Shown: positions 1-64,000 of the stretch, one piece after another
Position numbering within the stretch: the first letter of the stretch is position 1
Layout: each line of letters begins with the position of its first letter
NCBI GenBank assembly: GCA_020284085.1
Contig: JACEVL010000515.1
Span: forward strand, 1-64,000
Length of the DNA: 64,000 bases
Source: Aporrectodea caliginosa
Lineage: Eukaryota; Annelida; Clitellata; Crassiclitellata; Lumbricidae
Direction: 5' to 3'
Position numbers and translations under genes: made by a program
The notes under the pieces: model-generated
What the model was told of the DNA's origin: nothing
The model's database searches: none
What the model saw: the letters and a program-made list of their open reading frames with translations, nothing else

Positions 1-650
1 CCCTGCAACAGAAAGCACAGCTACATGACTGATTACAGCTTTGTTGTGTGGTACAGGCCATTCTCCACTTAATTCCACCCCAATTGCTCATGTTGAATTG
101 ATCGTCTGATCAGTAGGTGCTTCGGAATTGCCATGGCAATGAAATTTTCAATGCAGTGCAGGAGGAAAGATAGTTTCGACGATTGCCCTGCAACAGAAAG
201 CACTGCAAGATGACTGATTACAGCTTTGTTGTGTGGAACAGGCCATTCTCCACTTAATTCCACCCCAATTGCTCATGTTGAATTGATCGTCTGATCAGTA
301 GGTGCTTCGGAATTGCCATGTCAATGAAATTTTCAATGCAGTGCAGGAGGAAAGATAGTTTCGACGATTGCCCTGCAACAGAAAGCACTTCTAGATGACT
401 GATTACAGCTTTGTTGTGTGGTACAGGCCATTCTCCACTTAATTTCACCCCAGTTGTTCATGTTGAATTGATCGTCTGATCAGTAGGTGCTTCGGAATTG
501 CCATGTCAATGAAATGTTCAATGCAGTGCAGAGGAAAGATAGTTTCGACGATTGCCCTGCAACAGAAAGCACTTCAAGATGACTGATTACAGCTTTGTTG
601 TGTGGAACAGGCCATTCTCCACTTAATTCCACCCCTCTTGCTCATGTTGA
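1..650. repeat. 185-bp tandem satellite, 3.5 copies
   Basis: The unit starting ccctgcaacagaaagcac recurs at 1, 186, 371 and 555 with a few per cent difference. It continues off the left edge. It is followed directly by an (ATT)n tract and a retrotransposon end. Confidence 0.96.
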
Positions 651-654
651 ATTG

Positions 655-1010
655 ATTATTATTATTATTAAATAAATTTGTAACGCACGCAAGTTCACAC
701 CGAAATGTGAATCGGAGGCGCGGATAGTCAGCCGCCAGGTGAAGATGCACTTAGATTTCTAAATCCTTGAAAGCCAAGGTGAAATAGTGAGTTTTTAGCT
801 GCTTTTTGAAGGAAGGAAGTGAAGTTGAGCTACGAGGAGAAAGTAGTAGTCGATTCCATTGCTTTGGAGCAGAGGCGTGGAATGCACGAGAGCCCATAAC
901 TGTTCTGCATCGTGGCTCAGCTAAAAGACCTGTACAGGCAACGAACTCATCTTGAACTGAGAACATCTCTGTATCCTTCACACCTACCGTTATATTACTT
1001 TCCGACAATA
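655..1010 (-). mobile_element. Non-LTR retrotransposon 3' end (ORF2 C-terminus)
   Basis: On the - strand 1008-751 reads RAFHASAPKQWNRLLLSPRS then FKKQLKTHYF, the common C-terminus of LINE ORF2. The 3'UTR and (ATT)n tail run to 655. It belongs to the same family as 56600-56822. Confidence 0.82.
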
Positions 1011-2094
1011 CAGGTCACACGAACTTGACAATGAAAGTCATCCGATTGTCCTACAATGTTTGACATAACTTCTTTGTCTTTTTTAACAAACAAGTCTGTT
1101 TGGAAACCCCATTATAAGGCAACAATCACTTCTCTCTCACTTGTGGCTCGTGAGATACTCTGGGGATAAAATTTCCTCTCATGTTGCGGAATACTTCTCC
1201 CCAATACAGGGCGCAGCATGAAGGCTAATTAGCTGTTAGAACCGCTGTATGAAGGATTATGTACGTCCTACCCGCTCGTGTCACTGGTTGTCTAATACAA
1301 ACAAACAGTCAACATTGACTGCCAATCCAGATGAAAGTGACGAAGAGCATTCTCTTAAGGTAACTCTGAAAGGCAGCCATAATAACCATAAGTTACGCAC
1401 TTTTGTCGTTGGCTGCGTTATGGCAACCGGTTTTGAATAAACAAAAATACAATACAATACAATACAATAGCTAGAAAATGTTAGCGACTTCAATTTAGAA
1501 GCTCACAAACGCTGGTTAGTTACTGATTAACGACGTTCTGTCACTGCAAAGGTGATTAGCGTCGCCCTCCTCCTTTCTCCAGACTTAGGACTGGCATACC
1601 AGAGTATACGTGCTTGTTTGTGAGCGTTTTTATAATCGCAGTGATGTCTGCTGCTATTAGAGATAACTTGACAGCGCACCACCTGTAGTAACTCACGGGT
1701 GGCCCGCCTGCATTGTCAGATCAAAGCACCCAGTGAGCGCATGGCAAATGATTTGCTAACAGTCAGACATTATTCAAATGGCTGTCTGTTTCAACTGCAT
1801 TCCGACGGACGGAATAGGTGTCCCTGACTCAGGGCCACTCCCTAGACTTTGCCCTGAACCAGTCGGCTCCTGCGTGAGCCGACGACGGAAGCCCTGGGGA
1901 AGCGCTTGGGTCAATCGGAACCACATGCTGGCCAAATTGTGCAACATGATGTTCAGACGACTGATATAGCTTGGCCTGGAGCAAATAAGCAAGTAGTTCG
2001 GGCTATTTGAAGGCCGTTTTGTCATATTTTTGAGGAGCTATAAAAAGTAATTTATGTCACCTCTTTAAGAATAATCCTACCCTATTCCACCCGA
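1011..2094. other. Unique intergenic DNA
   Basis: I see no gene here. An (ATACA)n tract at about 1446-1470, after gttttgaataaac, looks like another retroposon tail. Confidence 0.5.
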
Positions 2095-2315
2095 TCCTCC
2101 ACCGTCCAAGTTTTATCGTCCTCAACGAAACCCTCCTTAGCAGCGGCTCTCTTTCTCTCTCCGGTCTCTCTTGCAACCGGACTCGGACCTCCACTGGACA
2201 TCGATCTCTGGACAACCCCTCTGATGCGACGCAGCGCTCGTGAATAAGCTGGTGCCCTGCGCTAAGCTTTAGAGTAGCGCTTTAGAAATTTGGAGTTTAC
2301 GATTACGATTACTAT
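2095..2315 (+). mobile_element. LINE 3'-end family A, copy 1
   Basis: A CT-rich stretch is followed by gctcgtgaataagctggtg and a gtttacgattacgatta tail. At least eight related copies occur in the window in both directions. Confidence 0.75.
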
Positions 2316-2601
2316 AATGATTGTGTAACTAAACATCCAGACAACGAGCAAATCCAGGTTGCACCGAACGACAACAGAAACTCAGTTGGGCACAACACGA
2401 AGTGAATATTGAGACCATATGAGGAGGCAAGAATTGTCCGACGTAGACCATACACATGACACCTTTTCACATGTAATGTCTGCACAGTTACAGAACTCCA
2501 ACACTGATAATGTGGCCATTACGTACAATGACAACTACATACATGTAATTTATAACGTCTGACAGAGTAAAGTAATTTTAAATATTTAAATTGACATGTA
2601 G

Positions 2602-2605
<4 letters not shown>

Positions 2606-2641
<36 letters not shown>
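2606..2641. repeat. (AT)n microsatellite
   Basis: About 17 AT units in tandem. Confidence 0.95.
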
Positions 2642-2647
<6 letters not shown>

Positions 2648-2814
2648 AGATTCGTTCTGTGTGCCTATCATAATTGTAAATGAAAACACGTTTTTATATA
2701 GCGACCGCATGGCCTCGACCCTGCTAAGTTTTCAGTGAATTGATCGGGTGAGATCCTTGGGCCCCACGCCAGTTAAGGTCCCCGTGTGCGAACCGTGTTA
2801 GCCCGAGATTTAAG

Positions 2815-2900
2815 TCTATGAAAAATAAGCCACCATCGAGAGGCGAACCGCGAGGTGCATGGAACGCAGCCTACGCTCTTACCAAGTTAGCCGACGATAC
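2815..2900 (-). mobile_element. tRNA-like SINE head or tRNA pseudogene
   Basis: On the - strand ggctaacttggtaagagcg resembles an RNA polymerase III box A and cgcggttcgcctc a box B. The acceptor stem does not pair well, so a functional tRNA is unlikely. Confidence 0.5.
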
Positions 2901-3477
2901 ATTACTGTCCTTTAATTGCTTCATGCTATGCCTATGACTTTATATTATGATCATTCTGGGGGCATGGTGGCTGATGTTAAAAGACATCAGTTTTAACTGA
3001 GTACAACTACAAGCCGATATAAGGCTCGTGTTAAAGACTGAATGTTACATTTGCACAAACGCGTGAGAACTGCAATTGAATACACAACCGAGTATAGGAA
3101 GGACACCCTGTGCATGCATGTGTGTGAACTTGTTTGTGTGTTTCTGGTTGTGTGTCTGTGTGCGAGAGAGAAACAGATAGAGAGACGACAGACAGACAGA
3201 CAGAGAGAGAGACAGAGACAGTCTGTTTATATTTGTTCGTGTCTGTGTACTAAATCTATAAATATGCTTTGGGGTTTGTTGATGTTACTCTGACAAATGT
3301 ACCAAATTTTCTCTCAGTAGGCTAATGATTGAAAACCTACGAAACAAAATATCTATGTTTAGTAGATACATTTCTTCATGTGTTATGAATCATTCAGAGC
3401 CAGGGTTTTCAAGTGCAACATTTAAGTTTCGTGTCAGTAATCGTGTTATTTCAATATGCCTCGAAAATGTGTAATCG

Positions 3478-3970
3478 TAATAATGAACTCTAAATTTCTA
3501 AAGCGCTATACTCTAACGCTAAGCGCAGGGCACTAGCTTATTCACGAGCGCTGTGTCCTATCAGAAGGGTTGTCCAGAGATCGATGTCCAGTGGAGGTTC
3601 GAGTCCGGTTGCCAGAGAGACCAGAGAGAGGAGACAGAGCAGCTGCTAAGGAGGGTTTCGTTGTGGACGAGAAATCTTGGAAGCTGGAGGGAGGATGCGA
3701 TGGATTATGGTTGGAATTCTTGAAGATATGAGACTTCAATACGGAGTGGAAAGCCTGTGTGGTGATAAGTAGATAAGCCTGAGACAGATGATGGTGGGTG
3801 TTTGGCGATATTGGTGGAGGAAGTCCAGAGGAACTGAGAATTTGCGGAATTCAGATGAAAGCTCGTTGCAGAGACGATATGCAGTGTGGGTCTGTCACGT
3901 CTGTCGGATATGGATCGGTTGGATAACTTGCGGCGAGTAGTGACTAGGGACGACAGAGAGTGAGATTATT
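3478..3970 (-). mobile_element. LINE 3'-end family A, longest copy
   Basis: On the - strand it reads ELSSEFRKFSVPLDFL, like the C-terminus of a LINE ORF2. It then has the family 3'UTR with the clear core ending in the conserved aataagct block near 3536. This copy links the family to a non-LTR retrotransposon. Confidence 0.7.
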
Positions 3971-4049
3971 ATTATTAATTTGCACCGATATACCTCAGAT
4001 CCCTGAAGAAGTTAACAAATTATCTGGAGTATATAAATATACATTCTGG

Positions 4050-4640
4050 GACGGCTAGAACTCGTGAAGATCGGGCGGAACAAAGGTGCCTTGGAAGACA
4101 ATGGTGTTAAAGCGTTGGATTAGCTTGGCAATGCGCTGAAAGAAACAGCGTCTCAACTCTGTGATAAAAAGTAGGCCGCTGCTGTTAATTGGACCATGAG
4201 TCTCAAATGCCAACGGGACAAAGGGGTAGGCATGTGTTAGGCCTAGTGTGTCGTATTTTGCACACTCCTTATCTGCTGCTAATTTGGCTGCTCTGGCTGC
4301 TGTAGGATGCGGCCAGAGTGTCTGTTACCGTGGCATCCGAAATCAAAGCACGGCCCATCCGCCATGGAATAAATAAGCGTTACGCCGTCGTGTCTTTTTC
4401 CGTCCACTCTGCTAAGGCCCGGTGGTTCCTTCAGTGCTGGGAAACCCGCGCGACCAACACCCCGACAAATCAGATCATTGAGGCTCGCGTGTCTGGCGGC
4501 TATACCTGGTCCTAGAGAGTAAGAAGGCCCAAGAGAGTCAGTGGCCTTGACCAGGGTCCCGCTTCGGCACTCATGAGGTTCGCAGATGTTGACTCCAAGT
4601 CTGAGACCTACTGCAACTCTCACGGCTTCGTCGTCCAGTC
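4050..4640 (-). mobile_element. Second non-LTR retrotransposon type, ORF2 C-terminus
   Basis: On the - strand an upstream piece reads MRVAVGLRLGVNICEPHEC, with RHASLNDLI and DGKRHDGVTLI further on. A downstream piece in another frame reads PFVPLAFETHGPINSSG. These match the C-terminal region of a widespread invertebrate LINE type (FVP-A-ETLGPI; DGKRPDG). Frameshifts show it is dead. Confidence 0.75.
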
Positions 4641-5515
4641 TCAGACCACAGGTCGTAATTGGCAGAACAAAGAGCCAATCACTCGTGTGTCGGGCGATTA
4701 TTATTATTAATATTATTATTATTATTATTTATAATTATTATAATTATTTATTATTATTTGTTTTTGTAAAAAGAACATTTGGAACGGATTATAACGCTTC
4801 AACTTCAAGTTCTGGCTGAGCAATAGTAAACGGCATTGAAGTGTTGAATGGTAATAATTGCATGACGTTAGAAGAGGTTGCAAGAATAGTGTTTTTAAGG
4901 GTATCCAGAAATTAGAGTTAAGCAGTGTCCCAAGATTGTTATTACGGAATATTACCATCATCGAGTGTACAATGGCACTGCGGACAAAGAAGTAGATAAT
5001 CTTGTTCTTTCGATGAGATGAAATCTCGCGCTCTGCAACCATTAAGGCTGGAAGTAGCCTTCAAGTAGGTCAGAAACTGTACTTGGCCTAACCTTGACTT
5101 GTCTCTTCCGTCATTCCCAGGATGGCTTGATGAGGAGGGGTAGATCCGGCTCAGCCACGGTCTTCATTAGCTGACCTTTGAAATAGAGGGAGTGAAACGC
5201 CTAATTATAGGAGGTGGGGCCTCCTCTGCAGAGGGCGGGTCAGTCGGGGTTCGCCTAGGGAGCAAGGGAGAGGTCTGGTCGAAGGTTGGTTTAATCGCAA
5301 GGCTAATTGCCAACCTAGTGACCCTTGAACTCTGGAACTATTAAACAGGAAGAAAAGGGAGTTGTTTTGACGCCAGAAGCCCTCATTTCGGGATGCGGCC
5401 TCGGGTCGTTCAAGGTCAGTAAATGACCCAGAGCCACCCCTGAAGGGTGAGAGTCAGGGTATTCAGATAATGCGTCCATCACCCTCAATCGATTGGAAGA
5501 TGATATGAGATACGA
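4641..5515. other. ATT-rich tract and unidentified repeat-like DNA
   Basis: An (ATT)n tract lies at 4698-4760. The GC-richer stretch 5060-5500 may be part of a retroelement, but I could not identify it. Confidence 0.4.
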
Positions 5516-5519
5516 CCGA

Positions 5520-6000
5520 CCTTTAGCATTGTGATTGGGTCGGTATGTGATGAGTCAGTGAGTGAGGGAATTAGTGAGTGAGATGAGTGAATGAGTGTGT
5601 GAGTGAGATGATGTGAGGTGAGCTGAAGTGAGATGAGTGAATGAGGTGAGGTTAGATGAGTGAGTAAGTAAGTGAAGTGAGGCTACATGAGTGAGTGATT
5701 GAGTGGTGAGTCATAAGTTAGTGAATTAGGGAGGTGAGTGAGTGAGTGAGTAGTATATAAGTGAGGTGAGGTGAGGTGAGGTAAGGTAAGGTGAGGTTAG
5801 GTGAGTGAGTGATCGAGTGAGTGAGTTGAGTTGTGACGGTCAGTCAGTGAATGAGCAAATGAGGTGAATAAGTGAGTGAGCGAGTAAGTGAGGTGCGGTG
5901 AGGTAAATGAGACAGTGAAGCATGCAGCGAGTGAGTTAGCGAGTGAGTGAGATGAGTAAGTAAGTGAGCTGAGGTACGGTGAAGTGAGGTGAGTGAATAG
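5520..6000. repeat. (GTGAGTGA)n-type purine-rich repeat
   Basis: Long runs of gtgagtgag and aggtgaggtgagg variants fill the stretch. One strand is almost free of C. Confidence 0.92.
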
Positions 6001-9000
6001 GATACAGCCCATATGGGTTCCATCTAATGCCCATAGAAATGCTGGCACGGATACAGAGATCCTGGTTCTTTTTCACTTGTTGTTTTCATTTAATTTACAA
6101 CCCAATTTTGATTCGAAGTTGTAACAGTAAAAAGGAAAGTGGAAAACTAATCGTAAATTACATAATTTATAAGACATTTTCTCATGCTTAATACACCGCT
6201 CTCACCATATTCGCATATTCAGAAGGCACTGTCGGATCCTGGTACGTTTGGAAGTGATCTCTGCTTGCCTCTGTGGCGTGATCTCAACTTGGCACGTAAC
6301 ACATCAAACAGCTGATGCACAGACTGCCACAGAGGCCTAGATGTATGAATTACTACGATGGATCGTAATAGATTAATTTTCAAGTGGAGTCATTTGCTGG
6401 AACCCCTTGCCATTAAACGCAGCACAACCTTCGCAATGATGTCTTCAAAGTATACAACCACGTACATATCTCACAGAACAATGGGCAGAGATAAAGGGGC
6501 AGAGACAGACAGACAGGCAGACATACCGACAGACAGAGCTAATCTATGTGTACATTGAGATATCATTATGTAGAGTAACAATACAATTAATGTATATACA
6601 CGCGGTGCATTTCCGTAAATTGCCAGTCATGTGTCAATGATAATTTCGACAGCTTTGTTCCGTGCTGCGATGGAATGGTGCCACTTAGAGGGAGAGAGGC
6701 AGGGGAGGGAGAGAGGGAGCTGCGACGGGTGGCCTGTCTGAATTTGCGACATACGGTGAATATTCATTGACACATTATTTTCAACCACCTGTGGATCTGT
6801 GCATTTAGTTCCTGTGTAATCAGTTAGTCAGTTCAGTCGATGAAATTTTACTCAGCTAAGCTTAGATAAGTAAAGGGTTGAATTTCATGGGTTTGAGGTT
6901 CGACCTATAGGTATCTAGGCGGAAAGTCAACCATGGCCGTGATAAAAAAAATTGGCTCGGAAGATCGTTTTTAAGCACTCTTCCCGCCGATCGCCCCGCG
7001 GCAAAGATCAGTCTAATGAATTATCCCTTTGTCCACGCTCTAAAGAGTGAACAGCGAACAGCTAAACGATCAAATGGCAAGCGGCTAATGGTTATATAGG
7101 CTAACAAAGAATTAAGTTTTGCCGTTCTTAATTTACACGAGCTTATTGAACCCCTACAACAGACGGTATATACATACAGACTGATATAGTCCTTAGATCT
7201 ATAGAGTATAGCACTCTACTGCATTATCTGCAAACAACATTTGATTTGTGAGTGTTCAACCATTTTTGCCAGGTTAGAAGTCTCTCTACAATCAGTCTGT
7301 GTAGTGTTCGTTTCAATGAATGACGACAAATGCCGTTTCGCACAAATTGTATACTCTTTAAAAAAGCATTTCCTGTAAAAGTTTCTGAATATATATAAAC
7401 ATGTACACTCTCAAACCGTTTGGCAACCGAGGCTCCACTAAGAACCCACCTGCTACTGCCATGGGAACCTATACAAATCTCGTCCACCGTATACTATAGT
7501 CTTTATCAAACAGTTCAAAATGGCAGTCACTCTCAGAAGCTAGAACCTTGCCCTCCCCAGCAATCTGCCATCGTTCACGCATAAATTATCTTTAGAAGTC
7601 ACATTTTCAATGGGTTTTTATACTTTTTAATAGTTAGACTCTACAGTCGTTTGCATCTCGCATGAGTTCCAAAGCCCATTAAGAAACACGACGACTATAG
7701 GCCTATTATGTCAGAGGTAAACTAAACCTTTGTGTTGATCAAAAACTTCAGGCCGAAATGTCACCTTAAAGCCCAAGCAGAAATTGATTTTTTATGAGCA
7801 AAGTATAGGCCAATAAATAAGCTAAGTTTCAGTCTGCAATCGACTGTGAAATCGCTAGAACTTCGTACCTTTATAATGAACACCATATACTTTCACATCC
7901 TAAATCTCGACCCTATACCAGCCAAAATTTAACATTTCAAATGCTCAGCATTTCAAACCCTGTATACGTGCCATCTGTTTCCATTGAACTTGACTTCCTT
8001 GGTATAATATTCTGCCCAGTTAATTCTCATACTTATCACCGCGAACGATAGCAAGGCATAGAAGGTAACACAGATGCCAGTATATATATAGCAACTCCTC
8101 TGCGGAAATGTATTCTATAACTTTGACTCAACATCATTATCGTCTTTGTCGTCGTCGTCGTCATCATCATCGTCATCATTATCGTCGTCGTCATTATCAT
8201 CATCAGCTTTGCCGTTATCATCATCCTACTTTGTCTTAGCAGTTGCTAATTACTCACAGCGTGACTAACTGGGTTCGAACTATAGTGACTTTCTAAACGA
8301 AGTCAGTGCATCCTGAGTCATGAAGTGGGAATGACTTTCATCATCAACGACTGTCGTCGTCGTCATCATCATCATCATTATGATAATTATCCGGATTATC
8401 GTAAACTGTGTCGTTAAAAGTGCAGCTGAATAAGGGAGTGGTCAGCTATAGAGATCAGAGAACCAAGTTGACCGAAACCAATTATCAGACAAGCAATTCT
8501 TGTGGATAATGTCTGCTATCACTATACAGGCATGCATAACGTATACATTCGTTCAATTGTGTCTGATTATCATGCAAAGCTGTATATCATTGTTTAGAAC
8601 GTGCCAATTTATATAGAGCACATTAGCCGCCGGATAGGAAGGAAAAAACTCATTTTATTATTAGACATTAATAAAATAAAAGTCCAATGACTTAAGGTAA
8701 ACTGGCGGATTCCAACTACCCTATTGTGTCTAGTGGCAGCAGACTCTTTGAAGAGTCTTAATTATCGTAATAACAGCCAACAATTCATCATTTCTTGGAA
8801 ATGTTCTCTGACTTAGAGCACCTGCGATACAATGCAAGTCACTCAATGCGATGTCATTCAATGTAGTTTGATGTAATTTACAGTAAGTGCGACTTGCACC
8901 CGAATGAACTCAGCTTAATGAATACACTGACCGCACTCTGTCAGTGGAAATATCAGGTGATGGCGAGGGAGAGGACCAACCGCCCTTATATGCCGAGGCT

Positions 9001-9454
9001 AAGAGAATGAAGTCGCCACCACTTGATATCCATGGCTGCCTCTGGAGACTACTTAAGCTTGATCGACTTAATATTCTTCTCTTCTTCTCGTGTGATTCAA
9101 TGCAATGCATTCCAGTGGAATCTGTTATGAAACCAATGCAATGCTATGTTGAGTGATGTAATGTAACGTAATGCCATGTAAGGCTATCAAATGTTCTGTT
9201 ATGTGTTGTAATGTGATTTAGTGAGAAATACGTTAGTTCAGGTGTGCGATAGTCTATTGCCGTGCTGTCCAGCATGCGGCCAGCGGGCGTGCTGACAGCG
9301 GGCTGATATCCTCATCGAAGTTATTAACCGTCTTAGGACGGGAAAACATCTAGTTCATGAATATTAGCATACACTTCTGTAAGGGAGGGAAGTATGGTGC
9401 AGGTAGTTCTTACTACCTAAATGTGTGTTTGGTAACTTGAAAACTACAGTTTTA

Positions 9455-9486
<32 letters not shown>

Positions 9487-11760
9487 TTCGTTTATAATTC
9501 TCGATAGGTAGCAAGCTGACATGTAGGTCGCAACTTGTAGCAAATATCAGGCAGAAATCACGTAGCAAAAATTGTCTCAGCTCTGACAGCTAGTTACTAA
9601 ATTTGTTGATAGAAATATATGCTACAGTTAATACACTAGTTGCAATGTAAGTTGAGGTAACCAATGAAGTATAGACTGAAGATGATGTATTTAGTAGGTG
9701 CTTTTAAATAATACGCGGGATAACTGAGTAGCGCAAATCTTCATGGAAGTGGTAGGAAACCTGGAAAATGTAGACGCTACGGAAAGGAAAACTTAATTAT
9801 CGGGCCAGGCGCCAAGGCAAATTGCACCCTCACGAAGAGTTCACTACTGGCCGTGCACATTGTCAACGGTATACTGTCAAAGCTATCGAGTGTCTTCGAG
9901 TGTCTAAATTATGTCATAATCGGTTGCACTTCTGAAAGTGACCTTGTCAGCGACTGATAGTTTCATTTTCACTGTCGTTATTAGCACACAGCATATATAC
10001 TGCATGGGTTGTGTGAGTGGCGTGCACGCTAAAAGGCCCTGGCTATCTAAATCGCTGTACAAGCTCACGTATTTGCATGTATACATACGTATGATAAATT
10101 GGCGTGGGTTATTGACTCAACAATCACCCACAGACATGTATAAATTATTGGAGTTGACCCAACTGATCTCAAAAAGTCAGACATAGGCTTCGTGTGCCTT
10201 TCTGTTGCGCAATTTTTAAACTTCACCGTTGGCCTTATCAGATGTTCCTCGCTCCAGTGATTTTGCCTCAGCGCTGGTTTCGTTGATGGCTGTATACAGA
10301 CTTTAAATCTTGCTCAATTTACAACCGCAAGCCCTGAACTGATGGCGGGTCGCAGCGAGAGCCGTATGCGTAGGCCTGCTACGTGCGTCGAAGTGGGTTC
10401 TGAAACCTGAGGGGGCTGGCTGCTGCGGTCACTACCAGGTTACTTAATTAACCCGTCTGGTTTTAATTCCGCCGAGTGGTCTTGGCGTGGTTAATCGACC
10501 TTTGGAGCGATGTTGTAACCCGAGCTTTGCATTTCAAATCGTGTTTCGTGTGTCTGGCGAACGAAAGGACATTCGAGGGCAGGTAGACTCTGGGCGGCGT
10601 TCCAACAATTAAGTGCTGCATTCATTTGACGACTCAGGTGCTCATGAGTCGCAGTTGAGCACCAGTCGTTTCTTAAAACTTATACCGCGGATGCGGTTGT
10701 TACTGGGAAGGTAGAACGTGCATTGGGGGTGTGTGTGTTATCATCTGGGAAATCTAATGCAGAAAGTACTCTAAAGGATCCTAACACAAAGTTAAAGTAC
10801 TTCGACGACTCGGCAGTAAACCTGGAATTGCTTGCAAATGTCTGAAAATTTGTGGAGAAGCTGATCTACTGGGTTTCTACTGCTTTCTCAAATACACCGG
10901 ATAAGACCACTGGGACATTTAAAGAACATAAAATGCAGTGTTTATACTATCTGGTAAACTGAAACTTTGTTGCGGTAATCTGCAGGGCTACTAAGAAGTT
11001 ACACAAGCTTGTGAAAGCTCAGAGGTCTACTTGCGAAGTTAATAGCCCGTTTTGGGTTTCGATTACATAGAAGGTACTTAAGAACTGTCGCAGTCTTATC
11101 AAAAGGAACTGATTGGTGTCAGGCTTTGAAGGACTCGACGTGCGCACATACCGTGATTTCTGCAGTGCTTCAAAGTGTCAGTTAACATTCATCTTGACAG
11201 TTCAATGATAGCTTCAACAAAGGAGACCCAGACACCAGATTCTAGTATCTAGACATCTAGAACTCCGCGGCTTCACCTTTAGTTCTGTTCTAACATCTAA
11301 GTACGAATACTATCAATACACGCAGGAAGACAAATCGCCCTGTCAGTACACCAGAGAGTCTTTGGACACACTTCGATTCATCCGCACCAGTTCTGGAATT
11401 CCCCCCCCCCCCAATTCCCCATCTGCTTAGTGTCTGGCGGCGTTCCGCTCCCTGGACTGTTTATTCTTCTCTGCAGTGCCAAGGGGTTAGGGCCCCGCAG
11501 TCTGATTCTTATCCCTACAGCGTTTCCGCCCGCTTGCCTGCCTCCCGCGGTTATCAGGCAGCTGACCAATCGTACTGATCTATGTGGGTCTCGGCAGCAG
11601 CGGGAGTAGTTTAATTCAGGACAGGCGCGCGCAGAGGAAAGGAACTGACCAGGTGCTAAACTATACGGTACTTGAGTATCGAAGCGGACCGGAAGAAACG
11701 GAGGGAAGGGAAGGAATCCGGAAAAGGAGGAGGAGCTAAAATTCCATAAGCACGTTAGCG
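6001..11760. other. Intergenic DNA upstream of papilin
   Basis: No host gene could be supported. It holds triplet repeats of CGT/CAT at 8135-8230 and 8355-8385, an (AATC)n tract at 9457-9485 and a poly-C run at 11401-11412. Short reading frames here have no recognisable domain. Confidence 0.55.
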
Positions 11761-11764
11761 GGAT

Positions 11765-11772
11765 TTATAATA
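11765..11772 (+). promoter_or_regulatory. Possible TATA-like element upstream of papilin exon 1
   Basis: A TTATAATA stretch lies about 300 bp before the papilin start codon. The following 300 bp are richer in G and C than the surrounding DNA and free of obvious repeats, as expected for a promoter and 5'UTR. The start site cannot be placed from sequence alone, so this is only a candidate. Confidence 0.25.
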
Positions 11773-11789
11773 CGCCTGTCCGATGCTTC

Positions 11790-12064
11790 TTCCTTCAATG
11801 CCGGACGATGCAGCAGACGAGACCCGGCTAATTACGCGTCGAAGGTCGAGGTGTTGATGCTGGCATGTGATCGCGTATTACCCGGCCAACTGTTTACACA
11901 GCAGAAGCGTTCGCTGTCGGTTTGCGTTATAGAGGGACAGAAGAAAGGGACAGCGGAGAGGAGCGGAGACAGTTAGGAAGCAGCGGTAGCAGAGTGGAAG
12001 CAAGATTCTTTGACGGACTGGGCTCAGTTGCTGAGCCTGGTGGTGATCGCGACCGACCGTTAGG
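11790..12064 (+). other. Probable 5'UTR of papilin
   Basis: This purine-rich, repeat-free stretch leads directly to the exon 1 ATG at 12065. The ATG has A at -3, a favourable animal context. The 5' end and any upstream non-coding exon are unknown. Confidence 0.4.
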
Positions 12065-63727
<51,663 letters not shown>

Positions 63728-64000
63728 GTAACCGACGGCATTTTGTGGTGGCAGAGTACGCTTCAGACTTATACGCTTTTCATCCTTGGCTTCAGTGGGA
63801 AAGTCAGACGTTGCCTCACGCCTCAGCTTAGCCATGGCCCTATTGATGTTGACTTAGCAGTGAAACGTGGTTTTTATACTGCACTGTCACTTCAGGCTTA
63901 TTGCTTTGGTGGTTGGATGAGAATTCTGTACTGCTGCTTCTAGTCTTTAGCCCCATTTGGGCTTCACATGTTCTACTGATGTAGGACATATGCAGCCCAT

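Noticed and set aside
2815..2900. A functional tRNA gene on the - strand
   Set aside because: The stems do not pair well, so a SINE head or tRNA pseudogene fits better.
63728..63831. Exon 33 as the last exon, with a stop at 63829
   Set aside because: A phase 1 donor at 63727 gives the recurrent 177-nt Kunitz exon, and no polyadenylation signal was clear nearby. It is kept only as an alternative ending.

Overview
This window is eukaryotic, from an animal, and holds most of one large intron-rich gene on the + strand. The gene is papilin (PPN), a secreted ADAMTS-like glycoprotein of the extracellular matrix. I chained 33 exons by reading frame, domain content and splice sites: 12065-12136 (signal peptide), then 27105 to 63727. 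Every junction keeps frame. The spliced reading frame is 6,643 nt, about 2,214 residues, and it is still open at the last donor, so the 3' end of the gene lies beyond the window. The domain order is signal peptide, thrombospondin type-1 repeat (TSP1) 1, ADAMTS-type cysteine-rich and spacer modules, six more TSP1 repeats, seven copies of a cysteine-rich CCPDG cassette interrupted by a Ser/Thr/Pro-rich stretch, then at least thirteen Kunitz/BPTI domains with low-complexity linkers. Long Kunitz arrays and CCPDG cassettes are known from invertebrate papilins, so a bilaterian invertebrate is likely. Nothing here fixes the phylum.

Layout: 1-11760 is upstream DNA. It has a 185-bp satellite at the left edge, decayed retrotransposon 3' ends and microsatellites, with no convincing host gene. 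A short promoter/5'UTR region precedes exon 1 (about 11765-12064). Intron 1 (12137-27104, 15 kb) is a dump of microsatellites and mobile elements. These include a decayed reverse-transcriptase gene (15870-17230) and a DNA transposon with long terminal inverted repeats (20462-21831). Exons 2-8 (27105-42968) encode TSP1-1, the cysteine-rich module and the spacer, with introns of 0.2-5.4 kb that carry SINEs, LINE ends and two hAT-type elements with perfect 8-bp target duplications. Exons 9-15 (43411-48497) encode TSP1-2 to TSP1-7. Exons 16-18 (49101-51228) encode the cassettes. Exons 19-33 (51977-63727) encode the Kunitz array.

Intron phases follow domain class: phase 0 inside most later TSP1 repeats, phase 1 around the Kunitz exons. 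Kunitz exons are therefore symmetric units that can duplicate or be lost without frame damage, and their repeated size of 177 nt supports that history. A 69-bp exact copy of part of one Kunitz exon lies in the preceding intron. No RNA gene, CRISPR array or second host protein-coding gene could be supported. The long reading frames over the tetranucleotide arrays are repeat artefacts.
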